Part shown: positions 10,801 to 22,300 of the stretch, piece after piece
How positions within the stretch are numbered: the stretch's first letter is position 1
Layout of the letters: each line of letters begins with the position of its first letter
Assembly (NCBI GenBank): GCA_947683425.1
Contig: CANTUQ010000060.1
Coordinates: 868,001-932,000, forward strand
Direction: 5' to 3'
DNA from: Excoecaria cochinchinensis
Lineage: Eukaryota; Streptophyta; Magnoliopsida; Malpighiales; Euphorbiaceae
DNA length: 64,000 nt
The notes under the pieces: generated by a model
What the model was told of the DNA's origin: nothing
The model's input: the letters and a program-made list of their open reading frames with translations, nothing else
The model's database searches: none
Program-made: the position numbers and the translations under genes

Positions 10801-13800
10801 ATCTGGACTTTGTTGACATACATTTTTGACTCGCAAGCACACAATAAAACAATCCTTCTCCATATTAAAGAATTAGAGTTGCCCCTATTAACTAGCAATA
10901 TGGGAGGGAAGAAAAGATGGGATATATATATATATATATGTATGTATATAGTATCTTTGTATCTTTTACTTCAAATTGATGTCAAGGGGTTAATGTCAGC
11001 TGTAGTGATATGTTTGGAGGCTATGAATGAATTTTACATTGCATATTACTATCATCAGATTGACCCGAGCAACTTACCCTTTTGACAAGTTTTTCTGATC
11101 TTCTAGGGGTGATTGGAAGGAATTAGAGTTTAAGGAGTATAACTTCAATGCCAAGGGTCCACCACCTGAATGTGGTCATCTTCATCCTCTTAACAAGGCA
11201 TGGACACTACCCTTTCTTCCCATGATTTATTTATTTATTTTATTATTAGTGAAGATAATGTTAAGCTATTTATTTATATGCATTTCATCAAAGAGTGCCA
11301 GTATTAGAATTTAAGAGAAAAATGAAGTATATGTTTGAGATCGCAGTCTGATTGGTGAATTTTCATTGACAAACAAGCTAGCATGTTTTGTACTTTGTTT
11401 TGTAAATTAACATAGAAATATCCTTAACTTTCTGATGCATTGATTAAGGCACACCTTCTTTATATTATTGACCATTAATTTCTTATTAATATATTTTCCA
11501 TGTCTGATATATTGCTTTAACTTAATGTAGCTGTCAGCCTAGGTGGGTCTTTGTGGCTGGAATTGTTGAATATTAGCACTAGCCGTATAATGGCAGTTCT
11601 TATGAAGCCTGATCTAAATCTACTTTTACTGCTCTTAATTCTATGTCTGATTGTGCTTGGTTCCTGTTTATTTGTGTTTTCAGAATAATATCTTCTGTTA
11701 TGAACTGTATAGTGAGTTTTTTATGTTCATGTGATGGTTTTTTTATTTTTATTATGCTTATTATTTTTCAGGTGAAAGAGCGGCTCAAGGACATATTTCG
11801 TCAGCTAAAGTGAGACCAGATTTTTGTTTTTTGTCTTCTTACCTCTGCTTTGTCTACTCAGGTTGTGAAGTTTGACATTTTTGTGTGTTCTTCTATCTGA
11901 TACAGCTTTGAGGAAATGCCCACAAATAGATATGTTGAGAGCAGGTAGGTTAGCTTAGAAACCTTTTTCTCAAGTGTGCAACATATGCTTTTTCTTAGTT
12001 GTTAATCGCATCTAATTTTTATAGTTTTAGCCCATGAAACTTTGTCCCATCGCTCTACATCTAGTTATGTATGTCAGAAGATTATGCCTCTTCTTTCTTT
12101 AAACATTGGTCCTCTAGAAAGATCAAGAGAATTTTGTTTAAACACGAACATGTTTTGCACCATCTTTGTGTGTGTAAATAGCAAGTGGCCTCAGTTTTGC
12201 ATTTTGTCATCTCCAATCTCCTCATGAATGTTCCTATTCCAATTTACAGTTTCTGGAATTTTGATGCATTGTTCCAGCCACAACAACATCCTGCCCGTGA
12301 TTCACACGATACATTCTTCCTGAAAGGTATTTGAAGCACTTCTTTCGGTGGTTTCTCCATGTCTAATGTCATTCTGATTATAATGTCTGTGTAGTACCTT
12401 CGACCACAAGGCAACTGCCGGAAGATTATGTTGAGCGAGTGAAGCAGGTTCATGAGTCTGGGGGTTATGGATCAAGAGGGTATGATGATAAAAGTTTTCT
12501 ATGTAGATCGTATCTAATGCATATTCCCAGGATTAATATAGTTTCCTGTGCTGGCAGATATGAATACGAGTGGAAAAGAGATGAAGCAGAGAAAAATCTT
12601 CTACGAACTCACACAACAGCAATTTCTTCTCGGATGCTTTATACATTAGCACAGGTTCTATTGCAATTTTTTTTTTTGGTTATCTATTCAATTTCTATCT
12701 CCATGGTTGCTTAAATAGAGTTATAATCTTGCTAGATATTCCAGAGTGCAATTACTTCTTCATAAATTTATGAATCTGTTTTCTCCTTTGAATACTTCTT
12801 TGCATCAAATTTGCCTCTTGGCAGGTCATGGAACTGGTTATGTATTTGGTTTACTGTGCTTTTAAGAACAAACAAAAAAATCAGTTTGGCTCTGTTATGT
12901 CTGCGATCTCTTACTGTGCTTATAAGAACAAACAAAAAAAAATGAGTTTGGCTCTATTACGTTTCCGATCTCTTTCTCTCTCTCTCCATGAGAATGAATT
13001 TTGCACATTATGCATTTATGCCTGTAATATAGTTTTGAGTTAATGACTATATGTTTAATTCTGTCATATATTTTGTTTAACATAAACTAACCATCATCCC
13101 CCACTCACCACTTCTTTTTTTCCTAGTCTCTGCCCCTGCTTGCTATGTGTTTATTGGATAATTTATTTGCTAGTAATTGTGTTCTTGATAGGAAGGAAAA
13201 GTGCAACCTTTTACCCCCAAGAGATACTTTTCTATTGATCGTGTTTTCAGAAATGAAGCAGTGGACCGCACTCATCTGGCAGAGTTCCATCAGATAGAAG
13301 GTATGCACAGCTGGAAAAAACAGTAGCACTTCTTTTTTTTTTCCCTTTTCCCCATTAGGCATTTGTTTGCTGTCCATGGCAGGTTGGTCTGTCATGAAGC
13401 ATCAAAACAACAAGTGACAAACCTTGATCTTGCCAACCTAAAGTACCTGTCCATAAGTACAGTGGTATCAGACTGGTTGGTAATTGGTGTTAGGATGTAG
13501 AACATTGTGGAGTCAAGTCTCTGTGTAATGAATTAAATTTGTGTGTTCATGAACTTGTTGGAATTTATACATTGTGAAATTCTTTGTGGATCAAATTCTC
13601 TCAACTCCAGTATTTGGTTTCAGGTTTGGTGTGTGATCGAGGGCTTACATTGAGCCACTTGATTGGTGTCCTGGAGGACTTTTTTTCACGATTGGGTAAT
13701 AAAATTGTGCTACTGAAACTTTATTCTGATTTAAACCATTTAATGGCTTTTTATTCTCTTATTTTCTTCTGGAAAAAAAAAATATGTTCTAAATATCAGC

Positions 13801-14555
13801 TAGAAATTGACAGTCTATTCAAATTATAAATTTGGGAGAAAACATGCTGTTGAAGTTTGACTTGACTAATAGTGTGAAGATGCCATTATATTGGTTGAGA
13901 TTGGATATGGCGTGCAGAAGATTTTACTTATAAAATCAGATGTTTGTTTCAGGGATGTCTAAACTGCGCTTCAAGCCTGCTTACAATCCATATACTGAAC
14001 CTAGTATGGAGATTTTCAGGTATAAAATAATAGTTGTAGTCCCGGTTATAGATCTTATTGAACCGTATCAATTAAATTAAAGAAAGTTGATATGTGCAAT
14101 GTGCATCAGCTATCATGAAGGGTTTGGGAAATGGGTGGAGATTGGAAATTCTGGCATGTTCAGGCCAGAAATGTTGCGTCCCATGGGATTCCCAGAAGAT
14201 ATTAGTGTTATTGCATGGGGACTGTCCCTAGAAAGGTCAGCAGCTTCACACTTTCTTTAAATCAATGAAGTTACAATTTGGGAATTTCCAAAAAGTAAAC
14301 TATTATTACAAGTGAAAATGATTATATTAAATTTGATGATACGTTGTTTGAAGCAGACCAACAATGATATTGTATGGGATTGATAACATCCGGGATCTGT
14401 TCGGACACAAGGTACCATCTCAAACTTGATGTATTTGGTAGCTGGACGATGAAGCTATATCGTAATTGTTTATTGAGTTGACCACTTTCTTGTGTATGCA
14501 GGTGGATCTTGGTCTCATGAAGAAAAATGCTCTATGTCTACTTGGAATTCGTTAG
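7839..14555 (+). CDS. Phenylalanine--tRNA ligase alpha subunit, cytoplasmic
   Basis: This is the catalytic alpha subunit of the cytosolic alpha2-beta2 enzyme that charges tRNA-Phe. I read 18 exons: 7839-7985, 8268-8393, 8558-8647, 8999-9055, 9767-9822, 9950-10042, 11107-11197, 11772-11809, 11906-11944, 12250-12326, 12395-12479, 12558-12654, 13192-13300, 13624-13695, 13953-14019, 14110-14235, 14357-14411 and 14502-14555. They sum to 492 residues, close to the Arabidopsis protein. The N-terminus (MAEEAILSYLENHEEISDS) has the DNA-binding-like fold of eukaryotic PheRS. The class II core includes motif 2 (RVFRNEAVDRTHLAEFHQIEG), FKPAYNPYTEPSMEIF, and motif 3 near GLSLERPTMILYGIDNIRDLFGH. The intron after exon 7 appears to use a GC donor. 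The gene appears intact. Confidence 0.95.
12851..12972. repeat. 60-bp tandem duplication in a PheRS-alpha intron
   Basis: Two adjacent copies both start TTACTGTGCTT (12851 and 12911) and share AAGAACAAACAAAAAAA and GTTTGGCTCT. They lie inside intron 12 and do not touch a splice site. Confidence 0.8.
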
Positions 14556-15184
14556 ACTGAAACGTTTTTGTCGTCTTAAGTATACTTCTGTTGAATGCGA
14601 GTTTACATGGAGTTACGGTTGGTAATTTAAACGCCAGAGCCTTAATTCTTTTGGCATTTCATTGTGTTAATCAACAATTAGCCTAAATTTTCGTTTTACT
14701 TTTGTCAGCAATTATAATCTATAGATAGTGCGATTAGAGCAGCCTCCCTCGTGTTTATAAGATGCATGGATATTTTAATTTAAACTTCACCTTTTGCGCT
14801 TAGTCATGGACGCCTGGCAGTTTCTTTCTTGATATTTTTTCATTGTACTCTAGTATCTATTTCACTAAGTTTAGGAAACTCATTAATTATTTTAGTATTT
14901 AACTAAATGCGAAGTGCGAAGTAGTAGTATATGTGCATGGAAGTTCCACATTTCTTATGACGGGAGCTGCTCGTATTTAATAAATTTTCCTTGAAGAAAA
15001 AAAAAAATAGAAGATTTGGATGGTCATCTTCTTAGGCATTCGAGCATCTCTTCTCTTCATTTTCTAGGGCCGCTGGTTTTAAAATTATAATTTGCATTCT
15101 AAACGTATGAGCGATACATATGGACATGGGAGAATTCTAATTATTAAGAATATAATCCTCATTAAGGCTCAATTATTTGAATTA
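14556..15184. other. Convergent 3' region between PheRS-alpha and the mTERF gene
   Basis: PheRS-alpha (+) ends at 14555 and the mTERF gene (-) ends at 15185, so both 3' untranslated regions and polyadenylation sites must fall here. No other feature is visible. Confidence 0.6.
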
Positions 15185-18100
15185 TCAGAAAATTGTCCCA
15201 AGTTTTTCCTCCTCTGAAGGGTCACCACCAGCTTCTTGAATGCTGGATTCAAACTTCTTCTTCTCTGTCAATGAGCCATCAGATGCTGAATCATTAGACA
15301 CAGCTTCATTCATGAGGCCAGATTCATATCTTCTGCGCCTTTCAACAGCAGCCTCAACCATCTTTTGAAATTCTTCATCACTGCTACCCAGCATGTATCT
15401 CAGTTTTAAATTAGTTTTATTCTCTACCATAACTTTGTGCCTTGGAATTATCCGCCTATCCAGAGAATAGCTGAAGAACCTGCATATGATTTCGGATAGT
15501 TAATAGTCAACTGTATGGAAGAAAAGAAAAAGGAAACAGCCATTAAAATGGTAAAAAATTGGGAACTTTCTTTGGCAAAATGGTCTCCTAAATAGTCTAC
15601 AGAATTACTCACAATGAACTTGTCCTAATAGGGGTGTTTTCTTTGCCTTTAAATTGCAACGCCTCTTAGCTCCCAGTATATTGGTCTAGGACTAAACAAA
15701 CTTCTAACAGGAACTGGATTCCATATTCTAGACTGCGGATATGTAATTTTAACTCTGTAAAACTGTTCACCTTGGAAACTCAACGAGATCTTGCAAAGGC
15801 CGAACCATGGTTCGCCTCAAGTAACGATACTTTGGACGGAGGAAATCTATATTGTAACGAAGTAGCACGGGAAAATCAGCAATCATGTCACCCAACTGAG
15901 GAAGGCGTATACCCAGTGACAGAAAATACTTCACACTGATATCAAGCTTATGCACTATGCTGCAACCCAAAAGCTCTGGCCCCAGTGCTATCACCTTTCC
16001 AATATCTCTCTTTCTAACCCCAGCTTTCGTCATCAAGAATATGACCTGCATTATCCTCCAAGAAAAATGCAACACTGTTATTCTTTACCCCGAACATGCA
16101 ATATTGCAGGTCATATTAGTGCTCTGTGCAACTCCGGTTGAAAAATGAGAGGAATACATATATTATATACAATGCATGTAATGTCTGCATGGATTATCTC
16201 CAAAACAGAGTATACTTCAAGAGTACAACACAGCATGCATGATATGAAAGGAAACAGAAACTGTACGTTGACTGAAAAAAGAACTAACCACTGGCCGGAT
16301 TTTCTTGTACAGGCTGTATGTTAATAATGAAGGAAACTTTACAAGCATGTTGCCGATAGCGTCCTCTCTAACACCTATATCTTTAAAAAAATGTACCTTG
16401 AGAAGAAAACAAAATGCCATCAACTATCATGAGAAACAGAATTTGCAGCATAATCAATAAAAATAATCTAGTTTGCTTTTCTATTAGCAAAATTCATGGT
16501 TCCTGCAATTTAAAAGCTAATTAGAACTAATTACTCGGGGATGCAAAATCAAGTAACAAGATCAGTCGGACAAAATTTCAAAAGGGCAAGTTCAACTAGA
16601 TTATACAACTTGGTTGCATAACATCTGGTTTTATCAAGGTGAAGCAAAAGTAAGGGGCTATACTGTCGCATACCTTTGGCACTATTGTCTGTTCCAAATC
16701 AACGCAGAAAACTATTGGTTTAATAGTAAGCATTCTCCTCATACCATCTCGGGAAATCCCAAGGTAGTACAAATACTTAACAAGAGGCTTCCATCTTCCT
16801 TCAATACTACAACCCATCAATTGAGGCTTAAATGCAAGCAACCTGCCAGCATCTTCATCATTGAGGCCAAACTCTTTCAGATAGCTAACCTGGACAAAGA
16901 AAAATGCTATATTACAATATTCATGGTCAGAGAACAAAAATGATAGTGATGCACTTTTAGAATTCATCACATAGAGGCAATGCCTGGTACTTTGCAAGTG
17001 GTAATTAATGATAGATGACTCGTCAATATTTTAAGAAGTAAAACTTGACCTTAGATCACACAAAAATGAAATAAAAGATTGAATTAGTTACCTTTCGGTC
17101 CATTTCTTCCAGAGTATAGTAGCCAAGTACCCTAGGATAATCAAAAACCATTGTGCCAAAATCATTTGCATTCATACCCATATCCAAGTAGAACCTGACT
17201 CGGGTTTTTACATCTTCCAAGTTACAGGACAACAATTGAGGACACCTACCCATTACATAGCCCATCCAATCTCTCCTCACTCCATTGCTCTCTAAATACT
17301 CAACAATTTCTGCTAGTTCTTCATTACTTCGTTCTAAAATGTTATCTCCTGCTTTTAAAAGCACAACCCCAAGAAATTCCCCCCTCACATGAATGGACTT
17401 CAACCACTCTGCGCGACGTGTGATGGACTCGAGATTTCCTCTTGAAGTGCATAAGAGCTTAGCAATCTTTGGATATGACAACCCATTGTGTTTCAGCCAC
17501 CTATATAATTCAGCACTCATAATCAACAATAAAATAGATTCATAAACTTCATTCTACACCTATACTCAGTTGCTGGGATCTGAAATTTGTACAATTCACA
17601 GAAAATTTTCAGAACAGAATGTTCATCAAAATTCAATATATCTTCATAATCCACCTATATAATTCGGCTGTCACAATCAACAATTATATAACATAGATTC
17701 ATAAACTTCATTATACACCTACATTCAAATACTGGATCTGAAATTTTTACAATTCACAGCAAAATTTCCAGAACGGAATGTTCATCAAAATTCTATATAT
17801 CTTCATAATAAATCAAAGAACATACTTCAAATATAAATTGAGACTCAACCAAAAAAGTTAACAGTCTTGACTACCTGATAAGGGGCACGACACCCAACTC
17901 CTCAATAATGGTCTTAGCTCTAACATTGAAACTCGAAGACTCAAACTCAGGTAATTTCTTCAAAGACGCAGCTTTGATCATAATACAGTCAATAAAATCA
18001 CCCAATCTATCAACCAAATTGGTCGAATAAGTGATCCCAAACTTGCCTTCCCTCCTCATAGCTTCTTTGAAAATCTCGGCAGTAACTTTTCTACGTATCT

Positions 18101-18554
18101 CAAGCGCCTTCAAAATCATTTCTTCATCATCCACACCTCCATTGTTATCTTCTCCTTCTTCATTTTCACCATTAAAAAGGGTATGCAAAGGAGAAGCAGA
18201 ATTGGCCGGAAGTTGGGGGAAATTGGAGCCGGGAAATTGGGGTATTCGTTTTTTGGTGACAAGGGTCATTTCCAAAAGCTTCACTTTGTCTTCTGGAGAA
18301 ATAGCGTGCTGCAATTTGTCATCATGGGAAGTCAAACCATTATGGGTTTGGGTAGGTTGGTTTAGGTGGCGGAGGAGGAGAGAAAAGGACTTGGAGTTGT
18401 GGGTCCGGAGGATTGGTTCTTGAGCCGGGTTTTGAGAAGTGGAGTGTTGGTGGTTGTCGAGGGAGGATGAGACGGCGGATTTAGAATTCTTGCGGTGGTT
18501 GTGGCGGCGGAGGTGGAGGTGGAGGGAAGGGTGGTGCTGTGGACAGTAAAGCAT
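15185..18554 (-). CDS. MTERF2: mTERF family protein, organellar (EMB2219/MTERF2-like)
   Basis: mTERF proteins are helical-repeat nucleic-acid-binding proteins that act on organelle transcription or RNA processing. I read six exons on the minus strand: 18554-17875, 17500-17092, 16889-16674, 16396-16289, 16045-15771 and 15479-15185. They give a continuous frame of 660 residues. The N-terminus is rich in His, Ser, Arg and Asn and looks like an organelle transit peptide. It is followed by an acidic stretch near ENEEGEDNNGGVDDEE. From the segment around WLKHNGLSYPKIAKLL the protein is built of about 35-residue mTERF repeats, for example FGTMVFDYPRVLGYY and MIADFPVLLRYNID. The repeats end in FFSYSLDRRIIPRHKVM. 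By recall it closely resembles Arabidopsis EMB2219 (MTERF2), which is embryo-essential. Intron 1 carries a duplicated 3' splice site. Confidence 0.92.
17498..17805. repeat. Tandem duplication of about 154 bp spanning an mTERF splice acceptor
   Basis: The segment starting CACCTATATAATTC at 17498 is repeated from 17652 with about 90% identity. Shared stretches include ATAGATTCATAAACTTCATT and ATGTTCATCAAAATTC. On the minus strand the copy nearest exon 2 contains the real acceptor. The other copy carries an identical acceptor core inside intron 1. Confidence 0.85.
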
Positions 18555-18660
18555 GATTGCTGCTCAGAGTGGAATGGATAGACTGGCGCCAGTTGAGCGG
18601 CAAAAGAAAGAAAACAAAGGTTAAAACTGTAGTTGGATTTAATGTTTCAGAGAAACAGAA

Positions 18661-18732
18661 GGTCCCATGGTCTAGTGGTCAGGACATTGGACTCTGAATC
18701 CAGTAACCCGAGTTCAAATCTCGGTGGGACCT
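18661..18732 (+). tRNA. tRNA-Gln (anticodon CTG)
   Basis: A complete 72-nt cloverleaf can be drawn. The acceptor stem pairs GGTCCCA with TGGGACC, followed by discriminator T. The anticodon loop CTCTGAA gives CTG. The T arm carries GAGTTCAAATCTC. A T-run starting at about 18732 serves as RNA polymerase III terminator. The CCA end is not encoded, as usual in plants. It lies about 100 bp upstream of, and divergent from, the mTERF start codon. Confidence 0.95.
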
Positions 18733-19334
18733 TTTTCTCATTTTATTTGATTTTTATTGAGATTATTTCAGTTATCTCATATTTTTTTCCCATATTATTT
18801 TCCACATTATAATCTGAAGAAGAAAGGCAGTGACAATCTGAAGATAATCAAAGAATAATCCGTCTGGTGTTATTTAGTTATTGATATGAATATCCTGTCT
18901 TTGTTTCTGAAAAAAATAGCTAATTTGGAAGATAAAATCCTTAAAGCTTTACATGGTGAAAAAAGAGGAACAGAACAAGGCAAATATCAATTACAGATAA
19001 AAATTGGTGCTTGTATCAACAAGCTGTCAAACAAATAATCGCCATTACTACCAGTAGTACCCCACATACAGTTAAAAAGAAAAAGAAAAAAAGTCTTCCC
19101 AATCCAATCTATCCACAACCTAAAACAGCTGCCACCGGATAGAGATCTCCATAAAACTTGGACAAAGAACCTGTCAGTGTAGATAATGCACCTTTCAGAT
19201 ATCTCGCTGATACACAAACATGGCTCTAGACATCCGAAGCTTGGGGAGTAGTAAATGGGGTACCCGGAAGCAGGCACTCGAATAGGAAGCCTGCTGTGTT
19301 ATTAACAAAGAATCAATAACAATCAACATCTCAG
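18733..19334. other. Region downstream of the tRNA, including the RLK 3' end
   Basis: No gene is visible. The part next to 19335 probably holds the 3' untranslated region of the minus-strand receptor-like kinase gene. The small minus frame around 19000-19277 has no recognisable domain. Confidence 0.5.
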
Positions 19335-22300
19335 CTACTCCTGACCTTGCCTGTCTACATCTTGTCCATCAGATGGTTCAGGGAAGATCTCCCTGGAATA
19401 CCGCCTATGAGAAGATGAATGGTCACCACCACCATTTTGGCCACTTCCCTGTGAATTTGAAGTTCCTGAATGTTTAAAACTAGATGTTCCTTCAGGCTTG
19501 CTACTGGAGCCTGCAGGAATGACTGCTACATCAGACGAACTACGCCAACTACCAAACAAGCCAGTATTCCAAGACCCTCGGGAAGATGTTGTTCTAAGCC
19601 TTGCAGAGCTGGAGTGTTCTTCCCGCACAACCTTCAGTGGATTTTCCAAAGCCTTGAGGATATATCTCATCGGGGGTCGCCTTGAAGGCTTGGGATTGAG
19701 GCAAGACCTAGCTACAATGGCCATAGCCCAGACTTCTTCTAACAAATCTTCATCGATAATCAGAGATGGATCCACAATTTTTGTTACAAGTTCCTTGTCA
19801 TAAATGCTGATGTATGGGATCGTCTGTTCTAACCATTCTTTCAGTTGGGCTTCACTAGATGAGCTTATGCCAAGCTTTCCAGTTACAAGCTCAAGCAAAA
19901 CCTTCCCGAAGCAGTAAACGTCATAGGCACAGATCGCTGTTGTATAACCTGATTATTTTCAAGCAGAAATGGATATTAGAAATCAGATGCCACCTTTAAA
20001 ACATACAATACAAAGTTTGTGGAACAAACAAGAATGCTTGAGCTTATAAATATTTTACTTTTCCATTTCAGCTCAAAAACATTTGGAACTCCTTAAGAAC
20101 CGAAAAAAAAAAAAGGAAAGAAAGAAAGAAGCCAGAAAGAGAGAGACACATGCAACTACATTTAGAATGCCTGAACCTGCCTCAAAAAAAGGCAGGAAGA
20201 GGCCTCCAAAACCTGCAAGTGTTTCAAACACCAAGCTACAAATATGGTACCAAGCTACTTAGGTTCGAGAATCGACAGCATGATGAGTCCTTAAATCAAC
20301 ATATTGTGGTTTGAGACATCAATGTATAGAGGCCACAGTTACAATATCTTTACGTACCAGAAGTGCTCTGTTCTGACCTGCAGATGATTATAAAGAAAAC
20401 CTATAATTAGACGTTGATTAAGCAAAATGAGAATGTGATTTTTTCAGACCAATGAAATATTGACTTTGATAAGATAGATTGGGAGAAACAGTGTAGCATA
20501 AATAAGGGAGAAAAGAAGTTCAGAAAATTTACTATTAAATAATCATTTAATATTACACAGCATCAAAATCACATTTAATCTTTGCTCATGCTTTTAATCC
20601 GATTTGCAAAAAGTTAGCAGAAGAATATAAAATTAATGCCTGTACATTAATAACTAGCATTTACAATGGCCTTGGTATTATGCTTTCAACCTTCTCAAAA
20701 AATGGATCACTGGCCTGCTAGGTTAAGAAACTTACTCATCAGTATTACAGTCACAAAAAATCAAGTTGAAAATTTAAGCATATTCAAGACTGTATGAAAC
20801 ACATATCTCAGTCCTATCTAAACAGGAAAAAAAAATCTATGTTGGTTTTGAAAAAAAAATGGAAACTTCATCCTAATTCCACTTAGAGCATAATTTCAGA
20901 ATGTATAAGATAGAGATGATTAAAATGCAATACTCACTGTGGCAACCGCAGCAACCTGGTAATCCTGCTTTGATGAGTATCCCCTTCTTGAGGACAAACC
21001 TCACTCAGACTTCCAAGCCGGACTTCAAATTTGTCATCAAGCAGTATGCTACTTGCTTGAATATCCCTGTATTAAAATAAAAAAATATAAAAAAAATGCT
21101 CTTTTATCAAACCAATAACAAATCTTTTCAATTCTTTATGATGTAAGCTAATGAAGGACAATCAGACAAGAAACAAAAAAGTGCATAATCAGCAACCCTC
21201 CACCCCACCAAACAAACACAACATCAAAGCGCATTAAAAAAATGCCCTTTTAAAGCGGCTCAAGCTTTGTTTTCACCTTTTACTTCTTAGATATCTAGTA
21301 TCAACCAGCCTGTCATTACACCACTGAATTCAAACAATGCCAGAGCACTAGTTCGAAATTTATTTGCTATTTAGTTTCATACTCAATGATAGATATCACT
21401 TCAAATCAAACTTTGGAAAAACAAGCAATTAAGCTTTTAATGCTTGGTGTTTGGTCTTTGACAAACTAAATCACAGTATGAGTAACTATATCTGCAAACC
21501 GAAGATGCTCATAAATATAACCACTGAAATTAGTTTATACGAAGGCAAACAATTCTAGTGGAGTTGATTAAATAGTGGTGTATACAATGATTACCGCACA
21601 TATCATAATGAAACTTTTTCTGCGCCAGTGTTATCAGAACATTTGCAACAGAACAGCTAAGTCATATAAGTAAAAGAAATACAAGAAACAGATTTAATGG
21701 ATAATACGGAGATGATTTGCAAGAGCTTACCTGTGTACGACTGGTGGTGTACATTCATGATGCAGATAAGACAGTCCTTCTGCTGCTCCTGTTGCAATTT
21801 TTAATCGAGTAATCCAATCTAATGACTGTAGATTATCGTCTTCTGAACTGGTTTTCCTGTACAATGAACTTGACAAATCCCCATTTGGCATATATTTGTA
21901 GACCAGGAACTTCTCGTTCTCATTCTCTAAGCAGTGTCCTAGGAGTGGAACCAATCTAGGATGTGAAACTTTACTGAAAACGTCCAATTCCAGCAAGTAG
22001 GTCTCCTTCTTGATGGACTGAAAATCTACTCTTTTAATGACCACAAAGACCCCATTTTCCAAGCTACCCCTGTAGAGATCACCTGAGTGACCACGTTTAA
22101 TCAGGTTCGTGTCATTGAAGTCACCAGTTGCTTGTAGCAGCTGCTGGTACGTGAATGTGTCTCCCAAACTTGAAAAATTAATTGACACTTCCGGAGGTGG
22201 TGGAGTGCTTCCAGCAGGAACCGGGCCAACACCAACTCCACTTTGATTTGTACTGCCCCTCCTCTTACAGATGCAAAAGAGCAGCAATAAAAGCAATGTA

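Noticed and set aside
18031..18423. 130-residue + strand open frame
   Set aside because: It is a shadow of mTERF exon 1, which has a continuous frame and matches family sequence.
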